In this document: in pieces, positions 47,088-60,121 of the stretch
How the letters are laid out: every line of letters begins with the position of its first letter
How positions within the stretch are numbered: the first letter of the stretch is position 1
NCBI GenBank assembly: GCA_023055425.1
Contig: JALGPY010000001.1
Span: 70,550,994 to 70,614,993 of the forward strand
Source: Linanthus parryae
Taxonomy: Eukaryota; Streptophyta; Magnoliopsida; Ericales; Polemoniaceae
Direction: 5' to 3'
DNA: 64,000 bases
Notes under the pieces: generated by a model
Database searches by the model: none
Told to the model about the DNA's origin: nothing
Seen by the model: only the letters and a program-made list of their open reading frames with translations
Made by a program: the position numbers and the translations under genes

Positions 47088-47580
47088 ACTCATTTAATAA
47101 CTCATTTTATCAATACTTGAAATAAAATTTTAGATATCTTTCTCAAATAAAGTAACTTAATCCATGTATATATATCTCTCTTTTAAAAATAGTAGGCATA
47201 ATATTATCACACTATACAAAAGGATACCGATTTGTATATAATAATAAGAAAGCCGAAGAGAGTATTAGTTTATCTACCTAAAACATGTATATATATAGAT
47301 ATACATAAAAATAAATACATGCAAAACTAATTGAATGGTGTTGTGCATAGTTGAAGTAATAATAATAATGATAATAATGATAATAATAATAATAGTAATA
47401 ATATGATGTCCGCAAGAGTTAAAATAATAATAATAATAGATAGTGTATATTATTGGAGTAAATAATCAGAATTTATAAACCATTTTGAAATAACATAATT
47501 ACCAAAATCGTATTATGCCCTTAAAAACTAGCTTGTTCGTTATTTCCCCAAAATTGAGGAACTCAGAAATAGTAATAATG

Positions 47581-47650
<70 letters not shown>

Positions 47651-48246
47651 GCTTTTATAAATACAAGGGGTTGGGAGATAAATCAAGGGCAAGCATTGCA
47701 TATAGGTCATGACTAGAGTCGTTATGTAATTAAGCTATGTGTTGATAAGAACATATTGCGTATTTGTAGACACTCAATTCGTAGACGACGAGTTTGTCGA
47801 GAACGAGTACGAGTACTAGGACTTCTCTTGTCGTGGTGCTTGCTACCGGTAAGTTCATATGTGCAATACCTTAACTGTCAAAATGTGATTTGTGTGCGTA
47901 TGGAAATAATTTTGTTATAACTTGCGATACTTGGAATTCATAAACGTTTGTGAACTACGTTTTGAGAAATCTCCTTTTGGTTCCATGATTGGAAAACTTG
48001 ACTCCCGAAACATATATTGTGTTTGTGAAACAACAGTTGGAAATCAAAGTAATAATCATGAGGAACGATGGGACCATGTGTTATTATTGGGAATTGAAAA
48101 TGAATAATGCACGATAATATAATTGGGGCAATGCACAGAGGATGCGGAAATTACGGCTCCGGCCAGGGGCGCCAGTTTGCGATCCCCTTTTTTATATTTA
48201 CGGCTCCGGCCGGGAGCGCCAGTTTGCGATCTCCCTTTTATTGTGA
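45021..48246 (+). repeat. chromovirus E 5' LTR, 3'-truncated
   Basis: Matches 49134 to about 52596 of the 3' LTR, then stops and continues as integrase. TATA box CTATAAAAA near 45788-45796, CT-rich leader, AATA and AAT repeats, splice donor 47849-47854, and a 49-bp tandem duplication (48152-48247, 'ACGGCTCCGGCC' units). The long frames here (45702-46684 plus and their minus counterparts) are low-complexity translations that recur in both LTRs. Confidence 0.92.
47577..47650 (+). repeat. AAT microsatellite, chromovirus E 5' LTR
   Basis: About 74 bp of AAT repeats, versus about 154 bp at the same place in the 3' LTR (51847-52000). Confidence 0.9.
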
Positions 48247-48913
48247 TAGAGTTTTCCTACAACAACAGCTATCATGCCAGCATAGGAATGGCACCTTACG
48301 AGGCGTTGTATGGAAGGAAATGCAGAACACCACTTTGTTGGAGTGACATCAGTGAGACTATCATTCTCGGACCTCAAATAATTGAAGAGTCGACAAATCA
48401 TATTCGTATGATTCAGAAAAGGATGAAGGAAGCCCAGGATCGACAGAAGTCTTACGCTGATTCGAAGAGGAGACCGTTGGAATTCAAAGTAGGTGACAAA
48501 GTATTTTTGAAGGTTTCTCCAACAAAATCATGAGGTTCAACCAGAAGGGGAAGTTCAGTCCCAAGTTCATTGGACCGTACGAGGTGATGGATCGTATAGG
48601 AGAAGTTGCTTATCGCCTAAATCTTCCAAACAACCTAGGCCGAGTTCATAATGTCTTTCATGTCTCGCAACTCAAACCTTACATTCACGACCCGAGCCAT
48701 GTCCTTGACCCTGAACCAGTCGACCTAGATCCCTCTCTTTCCTACGAAGAGCAACCCATCAAAATCCTCGATAGGAAAACCAGGAACACCCGTACCAAGT
48801 CAACTACGCTGGTCAAGGTTCTCTGGTCCAACCAGTTACAAGAAAGAGCTACATGGGAGGCGGAAGCTGACATGATGAAACGATACCCTCACCTGTTTGA
48901 TCAGGTAAAATAA
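48247..48913 (+). pseudogene. chromovirus E integrase C-terminus and chromodomain
   Basis: Begins in mid-integrase ('EFSYNNSYHASIGMAPYEALYGRKCRTPLC'-type region), with no D,D-E core. A 4-base loss near 48527 shifts the frame; the first piece stops at TGA 48531-48533 and the second starts at an overlapping ATG 48530. The second piece holds 'MRFNQKGKFSPKFIGPYEV' and 'RVHNVFHVSQLKPY', then the chromodomain-like tail with 'ILDRKTRNTR', 'VKVLWSNQ' and 'ATWEAEADMMKRYPHLF', typical of Tekay. In chromoviruses this domain directs integration to marked chromatin. Confidence 0.9.
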
Positions 48914-49133
48914 ATTGCGAGAGTATAACCCTACGATTAGAAATTGTTGGCATACACGTACTAGGCATCGTTATATCATATAGCATGACCAGTTATAACC
49001 TCACATGTGCATATTATAGTATTACTTGGGCATTTATGACATATCTAGTGCACTAGCTTCGGATAAGAGTTGCTTAATTAACATACCGTAGTGATAGCTT
49101 CGGGGACGAAGCTCTTTTCTAAGGGTGGTAAGA
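48914..49133 (+). other. chromovirus E 3' untranslated region and polypurine tract
   Basis: Short region with a hairpin-like 'GCTTCGGGGACGAAGC' near 49097-49112 and the polypurine tract AAGGGTGGTAAGA at 49121-49133, adjacent to the LTR. Confidence 0.85.
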
Positions 49134-50248
49134 TGAAATACCCGAATTTATCTAATGGGGGCGATTGTGCAATTTCTTTAAAACGTTTATTATAAATACG
49201 GGGGCTAAACCATGCATTATGGAAACTAAGGGGGGAGTATTTGTCTTTTACATAAACAAATATAAATAATAGTGTATTTATACTGTATAATAATACCGTA
49301 TTCTTATACATGTATAATACGAGACTATATGCGTATAAATACTATAATAAAATAATAGCAAAATAATATTAATAAAAATATATATATATGTATATATATA
49401 ATCATAATACAAATAATACTAATAGTAAAATAACACCCATCAACACTCTCTCTCTCTCCTTTCCCCTCCTGAACAATTTATTTTTCTCCTTCCCCCTACA
49501 TCACCAACCACTTCCCATCTTTTTCTCCTCTCACACAAACAACTCATCATCTATTTCTCTCCTTTCTCTCTCGGCTAACACACTCACACACACACACACA
49601 CACCTTTTTTTCATTTTCTCCACCATCACACAACACCCCCTTCCTCCCTCTTTCTCTCTCCCCGTCACAACACCTCTCTCTCTCTCTCTCTCTCTTTCAC
49701 TCTTGTTTTCTCCTCATCCCTCACAGCAACACAACACACATCCCCCACAAGACTCTCCCCTTATATCTCTCTCTCTCCCTCACTCTCTCTCTCTCTTTTT
49801 TGTTCTCCTCACCCCCCACGGCAAAACACAAAAAAAAAATCCCTCACCCTCACTCACAACTCCATCAAATCTCTACCCCCTCCTCTATAAAAACCCCCTT
49901 GCTCCTTCCTCCTCATCACAAAAACAAAACAACAACCCCCCACCATCACCATCACCTCATCCTCTTCTTCCTTGCATTCGGAAACAACAAAACCACCGCC
50001 ACCATCACCATCTCTCCCTCAATCTCTCACCCCCCTTCTCTGCCACAACAAAACAGTGGCAGCTACAACCACCCAGGACCACCAACACTGCCGACATCAA
50101 CACCACCACCACCTCCTCCATTACCACCACCATCACCTCCTCCTCTCCTTCTCTTCCTCGGCAAACAACCCAAAACCATCACCACCACCATCTCTTCCTC
50201 CTTGCCGCCGAGAAACACCACCACAAATCCACCTGCTCCACCACCCTT

Positions 50249-50372
<124 letters not shown>

Positions 50373-51237
50373 GTTGCCTCACCCCGCCACCGAACCCGCT
50401 GAAAACCCGACCGAGAGAAACCACCACCACAACAGCCCTCCTCTCCTCTATCCCTCTGTTCTGAGTCTCTCTCTCTCGAGTTCACCACTGCCAACACAGA
50501 GACGCCGGGAAACCGCCGGAAAATTTGCCGGAGAAATAAACCGAGAACAAAATCACCACCATCAACGAAACCCACCTCCTCCATCTCTCTCAAAGCTCTG
50601 CTCTCCTTGCCACCCACCTCTCTGTCAAAAACAGAGCATCAGCAGACGCAACAACCCAGGCCCGAGCCACGCCCGACGCCACCACCTCCATGAACGCCGG
50701 CGTGAAGCTCGGCCCAACCACCACCGACGCACCCACCGCTTAAAACCCATCTCCCTCGCCTCCAGGAGGTTCGACGAGACCAGTGAAGGCCTCGAACGAA
50801 CCCAGAAACGCCGAACCCATCACCGGCGATCTCCACCTCCGAACCCGACGGTCGGAGGCTCGACCCGCTTCGCCCGTTGACCGTTTTTCGTGATTCGTCG
50901 CGTGGGTAAGCTCTAAATCGCATCCTAGTTCCATTACAATGATCAAAATCGAGTCTTGTTAGGAAAAATTTGACTTGGGTGAATTGGGTTGATAAAGATA
51001 CGTGAAGAACAAATTTTGGGGGGGTGAAAGTGTCTTTTTCTGGAACTGCTGGGGAGGTGACTGTCTTTACATGCAAGCTGAAAACATGTGAGGTGGGGTG
51101 AAAAGTGTCTTTTTACTAAACTTAATTTGGGGGACACTAGTTGTAGTTTAAATACCCCAAATTAACTAAAATAGATAAATCTAATAAATTAGTTTCCTGA
51201 AAATAATAATAATAAACATATTTAATAATAATAATAA

Positions 51238-51272
<35 letters not shown>

Positions 51273-51540
51273 ACTCATTTAATAACTCATTTTATCAATA
51301 CTTGAAATAAAATTTTAGATATCTTTCTCAAATAAAGTAACTTAATCCATTTATATATATCTCTCTTTTAAAAATAGTAGGCATAATATTATCACACTAT
51401 ACAAAAGGATACCGATTTGTATATAATAATAAGAAAGCCGAAGAGAGTATTAGTTTATCTACCTAAAACATGTATATATATAGATATACATAAAAATAAA
51501 TACATGCAAAACTAATTGAATGGTGTTGTGCATAGTTGAA

Positions 51541-52000
<460 letters not shown>

Positions 52001-52971
52001 GCTTTTATAAATACAAGGGGTTGGGAGATAAATCAAGGGCACGCATTGCATATAGGTCATGACTAGAGTCGTTATGTAATTAAGCTCTGTGTTGATAAGA
52101 ACTTATTGCGTATTTGTAGACACTCAATTCGTAGACGACGAGTTTGTCGAGAACGAGTACGAGTACTAGGACTTCTCTTGTCGTGCTGCTTGCTACCGGT
52201 AAGTTCATATGTGCAATACCTTAACTGTCAAAATGTGATTTGTGTGCGTATGGAAATAATTTTGTTAAAACTTGCGATACTTGGAATTCATAAACGTTTG
52301 TGAACTACGTTTCGAGAAATCTCCTTTTGGTTCCATGATTGGAAAACTTGACTCCCGAAACATATATTGTGATTGTGAAACAACAGTTGGAAATCAAAGT
52401 AATAATCGTGAGGAACGATGGGACCATGTGTTATTATTGGGAATTGAAAATGAATAATGCACGATAATATAATTGGGGCAATGCACAGAGGATGCGGAAA
52501 TTACGGCTCCGGCCAGGGGCGCCAGTTTGCGATCCCCTTTTTTATATTTACGGCTCCGGCCGGGAGCGCCAGTTTGCGATCTCCCTTTTATTGTGAAACT
52601 ATGTAGTACTAATTATACCTGTGCAGGTTACAACGGTATAGGGGTGTCGACACTTAAGGTCTCATAGTCGTGTTTATGAACGGGGATTGACGTGTGGGCA
52701 TCCCACAACGCTCGGGTGAATTGGGATCCTAGATATCCCAAGAGGCACCCTATGGTAGTATATATTGCATCGTAACCTCTCTGGGGCATTTGACACCCGC
52801 TGGGCAACACTACGCCAGCTAAACTAAAAGATAAGAAAGGAATCAGTTATTATTTGACAGCTAAGTTTGATTCCCGTTAAATATCATGTAATTCATATAC
52901 GTGTTTTGTGCCAAAACTCGTTTTACATATTGCAGTATGAATTTACTCAGTTTTTACTGATTAAAATTTTT

Positions 52972-53007
52972 CCTGCGGTCGGCTTGTGCTATTTCAAAAC
53001 CCGCAGG
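52972..53007 (+). other. conserved LTR stem-loop, chromovirus E
   Basis: CCTGCGG (52972-52978) pairs with CCGCAGG (53001-53007). Equivalent to the hairpins in D and C and followed by the same GTT. Confidence 0.7.
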
Positions 53008-53288
53008 TTACGAGTAAGGTGGGAGACGTTCACAACGCGGATGGCTAGAGTATCAGGCTATTTAGTACATCACCTAGTAATTTTCATTTCGAATGTAATG
53101 TACTTATGTTTTTCAAACAATGTCACTGGTTTATTATGAATATGTAATAACTTATATTTGGATTATCGATGGTTGTATTAACTAAGAACCGGCGATCCGG
53201 CTCCGTATCCAGTGGGGTTTATATCCTCGGACGGAGGCATCTTTCCAAATATACGGTTCGGCCGGCCGTATGATTTGGGGGTGTTGCA

Positions 53289-53630
53289 TCACCCATCAAA
53301 ATGGTGGGCAGAAGACACACAAAAGTAACCAGTTTCCAAACTGTGCCGATTGATGAAATAAGACTGCAAAAATATTTTTACTCTTATTGAAATTTCAATA
53401 TCCAACTCCTTTCTCCACGCGAAACTGATTCCTCCACTCTTCCCAACATGCTCAACAGAACAAACATTGCATAAACCAGCATTTACCAAGTGTTTTTTGT
53501 ATCTTTTCTCATCTATTTTTGTTTCTACAAGGCATACCCAGCCAGGGTCTTCTTGCTTTATTTGGGACTTTAATTGTTGGATTGCAGAGGTCTGACCCAA
53601 CCCTCTGAAATTCCAAAACATTCCTCTCAT
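53289..53630 (-). pseudogene. LINE ORF2 endonuclease, N-terminal half
   Basis: Starts at ATG 53630 with 'MRGMFWNFRGLG', the usual opening of a plant L1 APE endonuclease (N-x-R-G-L-G). The catalytic Glu is in 'LVETKI', and 'SGGISFAWR' follows. The frame runs to the E insertion, where the domain continues at 45020. The enzyme nicks target DNA to prime reverse transcription. Confidence 0.88.
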
Positions 53631-53916
53631 GGAGATTTGGGGGCGTGCTTAGGCCCGCCTCCTCAGCCACAGTAGTAGAAGAATCTGAAAAATTTGTGTT
53701 AATACTAGCAGGGTGATTAATCATACCTCCCTTATGAGTTCTGAAGATTCCATCCACCCCACGATGATATATCTTCCTTGCCGGCATCAATTTGAGCGAG
53801 ATATACCGGTCCCCAGTGTCATGGTCCATGTTCTCAATCTCAATTATTTCCATATCCGTTTTCTTGCACGATTTGGTACCATCCTCCTGTTGCGTCGCTT
53901 GTATTTTTGACCTCCT

Positions 53917-55469
53917 CTAGTAGTAGGTTGCTGAATCCACAAAATCCCTCTTTAACTGAACCATTGTTCTTAGATCTTCCGCCAGCAACTTGTTCACCGT
54001 CATCCGTCGGGTGTCTTCCTTGAAAGCAGCCATATCCAATTGACTTGAATAAGCTCCTTGTTGAAGTTTTTCATGTAACTCCCTTTCCTTGCGAATCTCT
54101 GCGTCGCCATAATCTTCTTCTTCTTCTTCCCCTCTTTTCTCCGTTATTTTCCCTTCTAGGTTTTGTGATGTGTTTTCTTCTTCATCATTCTGGATTTTGG
54201 AAGAAGGCGTTCCTAATTCTCCAACTTCTTGAAACGACATCGTTACATTTACCTTTGTTGGTCTATTCCTTGCTTGGTTAATGGAAAAAGACTCCATTCC
54301 TCCATGGTCCACTGGGCTTACAACCTGTATAGGCCCACTTGGATTAAAAAGGTTTGTAATTGGGCTTGGTAGATTTATTACTACTTTGCCCAGCCCAATA
54401 TGGCCCAGCCCAGTAAGCTCAACCTTATCCCTTCCTGTACCTTCTTCAGGAACCCTAAAATCCTCTGCTCTCCGCCGATTGTCCCGCTCATCATTTCGTA
54501 CACGAACCGTACAGTTACGGGCGCGTAGCGGATCAGCTTCCTGGAAGGTTCCTCTGATTTGATTCCCTGTTGTCCTTGCTGTCCTTGCTGTCCTCGTGCT
54601 CCAATCATTGACGCGCTCACCCACCTGTGTTACCACGTCTGATGGCGTTTTAGTTACACGCGCCACCATCTTCTTCATCTCCGGCGCCGTATACCGATCT
54701 GTTTTTGGGCTTTTCCGGTAAAAACTGATTCGCTTACTCTCCTTGGCTTTGAGGTGTAATCCATACCCAGAATTCAAGCCTTCAAGCTGGTTTTTGAATT
54801 TACACTCTTCCTTATCATGACCCAACCTTCCACACCTGTAGCAGAAAATTCCCAGATTTTCATACTGAAAGGGGATCCACTCAGAGATACATGTGCTCAT
54901 CTGTAAGAAAAACCCTCTTTCCAGGGGTTTTGTTGTATCAATCTCAACACGGATTCTGATGGGGGACATGAGTGTTTCTTCTTCGTCGTCTTCATCGTCC
55001 GCATCCACCTCAAGGACCTTCCCGATTAAAGCTCCGATCCTCTTTGCGTTCTTCACTACCAGCTTTTCCAGTGGGAGTTTATGAACTTGGATCCAAAATT
55101 CACAATTCTTATAGCACACATCCTATGGCCTTTTATCTGCTTGAAAACGCTTTAAAATCATCAAATGGTTCTGGATATTCCATGGCTTCCCTAACCAGAT
55201 CTTCTCGCAATCTTCAGCATCTTTAAAATTGAAGACGAATAGGTTATCACCTCTTGCCGTTACCGTAAATTCATCTCAGATCCTCCAAATAGATTTGAAG
55301 ATTGCTTCAACATTGCAACCCTAATCTCTCTCTTTGCTAGCACTTTCCCGAACAAACATTTTTTGGTGAGGTTTTCTAAGGCTGAAGCTCCATCCTCTAG
55401 AGCTATTGAGGTTTTATTAGACAAATCCTGTTCTACGATCTCCATTGTTGCAGAGGAGCTCTGCTCCAT
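53917..55469 (-). pseudogene. LINE ORF1 (gag-like RNA-binding protein)
   Basis: Two open pieces: 55469-55260 (N-terminal DUF4283 region, 'LTKKCLFGKVLAKREI') and 55119-53917, with frame breaks between them near 55150-55270. The second contains the end of DUF4283 ('FWIQVHKLPLE'), then 'PFQYENLGIFCYRCGRLGHD', a CX2CX4HX4C knuckle of the plant LINE type (zf-CCHC_4), and a long charged, low-complexity tail. It packages LINE RNA. A further open piece (53509-53853) may be the shifted C-terminus. Confidence 0.88.
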
Positions 55470-55485
55470 CCTCTAGAGCTCTGTT

Positions 55486-56315
55486 CCCACATTCAAATCA
55501 GGTTGTTATCCCCATACTATGATCATTCAAACACCCAATCATTCAATCAAACTTCTCCTCCAAACTAGGGTTTCTTCCCAACACCCAAGAACATGATAAA
55601 CCCTAAAACTTGATTATCAATCCTACCAATTCATGAACAATGATCCTAACAATAACAAACTGAAAATTAAAGATTACATGCAACATACATGAATCATGAA
55701 CAAGTGATCACAAGAATAAGATATCAACAAGAGAAAAGAAAAGAAGAAACAAGACTACTTCAAACCCGCCGCCATGGAGGCCGGACGGAGAGAGAGAGAG
55801 AGAAAGAAAGAGAGAAAGAAAAATAGAAAAGAAATAAAGAAAGAAAGAAAGAAGAAAAAGAGAGAAAGAGAGATATTACCTCGACGGAAAAAGAGATAGA
55901 GAGAGAGAGACGGCGGCGGTGGCGGGTTGCTGCCGTCGGCCACAAGAAAGAGACGAGAGAGAGAGGGCGGGTGAGAGTGAGGGAGACGTGAAAGAGAGAT
56001 AGAGAAAATAGGGAGAGTGAGGGTTTTATGAGAGTTGGAAATAAAATCAACTTCATAAGTAGGAAACCCTCTTGGATTAGGAAACTTTTACGTAGGAAGA
56101 AAAGTTAGGTCAAAAGACACTTATTCCCCCTTAGTTTTGCCAAAAGACAAATACCTCCCCCAAACTCAAGTAAAAGACACTAAAACCTTTGATTAAAGTC
56201 ACAAAGATTCCCCAAACTCTCAAAACCATTATAATTAACTCTCTACAATTAAATTAACTTCCAACACTTATAGTAATATCACAAAATACCCGTGGTCACA
56301 AAACGGGGTATTTCA
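55486..56315 (-). repeat. chromovirus C 3' LTR, proximal piece
   Basis: On the minus strand begins TGAAATACCCCG (56315), AT-rich U3, then a TATA-like CATAAAACCC (near 56021-56032) and a CT-rich leader (55780-55990) as in D and E. Interrupted by the LINE near 55485; continues at 2472. The frames at 55755-56056 are translations of the pyrimidine-rich leader. Confidence 0.85.
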
Positions 56316-56328
56316 TCCTTCCCTCCTT
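56316..56328 (-). promoter_or_regulatory. chromovirus C polypurine tract
   Basis: Minus strand AAGGAGGGAAGGA directly before the 3' LTR. Confidence 0.85.
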
Positions 56329-56560
56329 AAAGAGAACTTCGTCCTCGAAGTTTAAACAAAAACCTCCCTCCTAAAAGAAACTCGTCCTTGAAGTTTAAAC
56401 TAAACCTTAACCACAATAAGGTATACACCTCCCCTCAATGGTACCACTACTAAATGCAAACATAAGGTCATGATTGATATGCAATATACTATAAGTAGTA
56501 CTTTAATAAGAAACGAAGGATTACATCATCTCCCCCTTAGAGGAGTGACGTCCTCGTAAC
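56329..56560 (-). other. chromovirus C 3' untranslated region
   Basis: About 230 bp between the chromodomain stop and the polypurine tract, with 'ACTTCGAGGACGAAGTTC' on the minus strand (near 56336-56353), a hairpin-like block shared with D and E. Confidence 0.75.
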
Positions 56561-56944
56561 TCAAGGTACCTCTTCAAACAGGTGAGGGTACTTCTTCCTC
56601 ATATCATCCTCCGCTTCCCAATTTGCCTCTTCAGTGAGGTGGTTTGTCCATAAGACCTTTACAATCTTGACACTCTTGTTACGGGTGTTTCTTGTCTTGG
56701 TGTCTAAAATCTTGACAGGTTGTTCTTCATAACTCAAAGACGGGTCCAGTTTTACTGGTTCGGGATCTAATACATGAGATGCATTAGGCACATACTTCTT
56801 CAGTTGCGATACGTGAAATACATTGTGAACACGACCCAAATTCGATGGTAAATCCAATCGATAAGCCACTTCTCCAATCTTCTCTATAACATCATATGGT
56901 CCAATTAATTTCGGGCTCAACTTCCCTTTCTGATTGAACCTCAT
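56561..56944 (-). pseudogene. chromovirus C integrase tail and chromodomain
   Basis: 127 codons from 'MRFNQKGKLSPKLIGPYDV' through 'RVHNVFHVSQLKKYV' to a chromodomain-like end ('VKILDTKTRNTR', 'VKVLWTNH', 'NWEAEDDMRKKYPHLF'). This places C in the Tekay/Del branch. The ATG overlaps the TGA of the integrase piece (ATGA, 56941-56944). In an intact element the two would be one protein; a small deletion upstream separates them. Confidence 0.92.
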
Positions 56945-57600
56945 GACTCCTTTAGTCGGCGAAACTTTAAGACTCCAACTTGAAATTCCAATGGTCTTCT
57001 TTTCTGATCAGCGTAAGATTTCTGTCTATCCTGGGCTGCCTTCATTCGTTGCTGTATAAGTCTCACTTGATCTGTCATCTCTTCGATAAGTTGTGGACCA
57101 ATTACTATCGTCTCACTTATGTCGTTCCAACACAATGGTGTTCTACACTTCCTTCCATACAACGCCTCATGTGGTGCCATTCCAATACTGGCATGATAAC
57201 TGTTGTTGTAGGAGAATTCTATCAAAGGTAATATATCAACCCATGAACCTTGAAAATCCATAACACACGATCTTAGCATATCTTCCAATGTTTGGATTGT
57301 CCTCTCGGTTTGTCCATGTGTAGCAGGGTGAAATGTCGTGCTAAACTTCAACTGAGTTCCCAATGCCTCCTGGAGTACTTTCCAGAAGTGAGAAAGAAAA
57401 TTGGGATCTCTGTCGGAAACTATAGAGCTTGGTACTCCATGATACCTCACAATGTTCTTCATATAAGCATCAGCTCTTTGTTCCATATTCCAAGTGTCTT
57501 TCATCGGAATGAACCTTGCTGTCTTGGTCAATCTGTCAACTACGACCCAAATCTGATTCAGTCCATTCTTTGATGTCGGTAACGCAGTCACGAAATCCAT
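56941..57600 (-). pseudogene. chromovirus C integrase core
   Basis: The piece starts at 'MDFVTALP' (first catalytic Asp), with the second in 'IVSDRDPNFLS' and Glu in 'HGQTERTIQTLEDML'. It continues through 'EFSYNNSYHASIGMAPHEALYGRKCRTPLC' to a frameshift after 'RRPLEFQVG'. All three catalytic residues are present. A second frameshift near 57625 cuts it from its zinc-binding part. Confidence 0.92.
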
Positions 57601-58204
57601 CGAAATAGAATCCCACTTCCAAACTGGGACATCTAATGGTTGCTAAGCCTCCCATTCTTTTATGTTCAAACTTCACCTTTTGACAAGTTAGACATTTTTC
57701 CACAAATTCTGCCACTTCTTTCTTCATGTTAGGCCACCAAAACATCTTCTTCATGTCCTTATAAAGTTTGTCACCTCCTGGATGTACTGAGTAGGGTGTG
57801 TTGTGCGCTTATCGCATCAACTTCTCCTTAGTTTCCATACACTTATGCGGTACACACCATCTTCCCTTGTAACGAATACTTCCGTCTTCATGGATCTTGA
57901 AATCCTTTGCTTGACCTTCTGCAATCTTCTTCTTTATCCTTTCCAGCTTCACATCTCCTGGCTGGTTACTCTTTATTTCTTCTAAAACATCTGGCACAAC
58001 TATCATATTTCCAAGGATATTCTTCACTCCGCCTTGTTCTACAACTTCAATTCCAAGTTTTCGGAACTCTCGGCATAGCCGATCTGGCAAAATTAGCATA
58101 GTATCCAAAGTATGGCTCGATTTTCGGCTTAACGCATCAATTACTACGTTTGCCTTCCCTTCATGGTATTGGATACTCCAATCATAATCCTTTATGACTT
58201 CTAA
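57601..58204 (-). pseudogene. chromovirus C RNase H end and integrase zinc-binding region
   Basis: Same frame as RT above it but broken by TAA at 57809-57811. It contains the RNase H tail ('DYDWSIQYHEGKANVVIDALSR'), a linker, and the HHCC zinc motif ('HPGGDKLYKDM...CLTCQ'). Confidence 0.88.
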
Positions 58205-59068
58205 CTAACGTCTTTGCCTGTTATTTCGCTCTTTATGCGTGAAGATGTACTTGAGACTGCTATGATCCGTATACAATCTACACACATATCCATACAAATG
58301 ATGTCTCCATATCTTTAGTGCAAAAAATATTGTTTCAAGCTCTAAGTCATGCGTAGCATAGTTCTCTTCATGAGTTTTCAGTTGTCTTGAAGCATAGGCA
58401 ATAACCCTCCTTTCTTGCATAAGCACGCATCCTACACCCTTCTTCGATGCATCACTGTAAACATCAAACTCGCCAGAATCATTGGGTAAAGCTAACACAG
58501 GTGTTGTCGTCAACTTTTCCTTCAATGTCTGGAATGCTTTTTCACAATCTTCGCTCCACTTATACCTTACCGTCTTCTTGGTTAGTGTAGTAAGCAGTCT
58601 AGCTATTTTCGAGAAATCTTTCACGAAACGCCTGTAATATCCTGCTAATCCGAGAAAACTTCTTACTTCGGACACATTCTTCGGAGTTGGCCAATCTTTC
58701 AATGCTGAAATCTTTCCTGGATCCACGAATATTCCTTCCTTGGAGATTATGTGACCCAAAAATGGAACATGTTTTAGCCAAAACTCACACTTCGAGAGTT
58801 TAGCGTATAACTTCTCATGTCTCAAAGTTTCTAACACTTCTTTGAGATGTTCTTCGTGTTCTTCCTCGCTCTTTGAATACACAAGGATGTCATCAATAAA
58901 GACGACCACGAAACGATCTAGAAACGTTCTCATGACACGATTCATTAGATCCATAAATGCTGCTGGTGCATTGGTTAGACCAAAAGGCATAACAGTAAAC
59001 TCGTAGTGTCCATACCTCGTTTTAAAGACTGTCTTCGGGACGTCCTTCTCGGCTACTCGAAGTTGGTG
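58205..59068 (-). pseudogene. chromovirus C reverse transcriptase palm and RNase H
   Basis: Between TAA (59069-59071) and TAG (58205-58207, from a conserved Trp). '[19 protein letters not shown]' is followed by catalytic 'FIDDILVYS', the '[14 protein letters not shown]'-type connection, and RNase H with '[13 protein letters not shown]', '[21 protein letters not shown]' and '[10 protein letters not shown]'. Catalytic residues are retained although the reading frame is closed on both sides. Confidence 0.92.
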
Positions 59069-60121
59069 TTACCCTGATCTCAAGTCTATCTTTGAGAAAA
59101 CGCTCGCCCCTTGTAACTGATCAAACAAGTCAATTCGGGGTAAAGGGTATTTTTTTTTTATTGTTGCGCTATTCAACTCCCTATAGTCAATGCACAACCT
59201 CAAGCTTCCGTCCTTCTTCTTCACAAACAATACCGGTGCACCCCAAGGGGAAACACTCGGCCTTATATAACCCTTTTGAAGCAACTCTTGCAACTGATCA
59301 TTTAGTTCTTTCAATTCTACTGGCACCATTCTGTACGGTGCCTTTGAGATTGGAGCTGTTCCAGGTGCTAAGTCCATAGTGAATTCGATCTCCCTTCTAT
59401 GTGGCATTCCTGGAATTTTGTCCGGGAACACATCGGGAAAATCTCTAACTATTGGTATCTCTTCCAGCACATTCTCCTTCTTAGACATGTCTTGTACATA
59501 ACACAAATCAGCACTATTCCCCTTCTTCACTTGGTTGACTATGGTCAAAACTGACACTAGTCGGATACATGGCTCTTTTGTGATACCACGGTAAGAAACT
59601 TTTTCTCCCTTTGGACCTTTAAGCCTGATCTTCTGATCGTGACAGTCTATGACTGCTCGGTATTTACTCAGCCAATCCATTCCCAATATAACATCTATTC
59701 CTCCAAGATCAAACTGTATCAGGTTGGCTGGTAGGGTACTAGCCGAAATCTTAACTTCTACTCCTTCAAAAATGGCGTCACATACTGTTACATGACCGGT
59801 TGGGGTAGCTACGGGGATGAATATTCTAGACGGCTTATTGAGACTCAATTTTTCCACAAATGATGATGAAATAAATGAATACGAAGCTCCGAAATCAAAT
59901 AGAGTAAAAGCTGATTGATCATGAACAAGAAATGTACTAGTGACTACTCCGTTTGCTGCTTTAGCTTCAGTCCTGCTCATGACAGCGATCCTTGCAACAT
60001 TCCCGTTCTGTGTGGTAGTTCCTGCCGTACCAGTCCCATTGTTGTTGGCGTTGACTGGAGCGTTGTTGTTCCTATTCCCGTTCTGAACTCCATTGTTCCT
60101 TCCATTGCCTTGGTTGTTCAC
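59069..60121 (-). pseudogene. chromovirus C protease and RT N-terminal half
   Basis: Asn/Gly-rich end of gag, then protease with '[19 protein letters not shown]', where the usual active site is D-S/T-G, and '[17 protein letters not shown]'. RT begins at '[21 protein letters not shown]', with '[20 protein letters not shown]', '[20 protein letters not shown]' and ending at 'DLRSG' before TAA. In this family gag-pol is one frame, so the start is not a real initiation site. Confidence 0.92.

Larger units (their letters stand above)
53289..55485 (-). mobile_element. LINE, 5' third
   Basis: Continues the LINE after chromovirus E: start of ORF2, ORF1, and a 5' end near 55485. The exact 5' end is set by the change to LTR C sequence and is approximate. 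Confidence 0.85.

Noticed and set aside
56329..56560. A small gene between the chromodomain and LTR C
   Set aside because: No frame of useful length.
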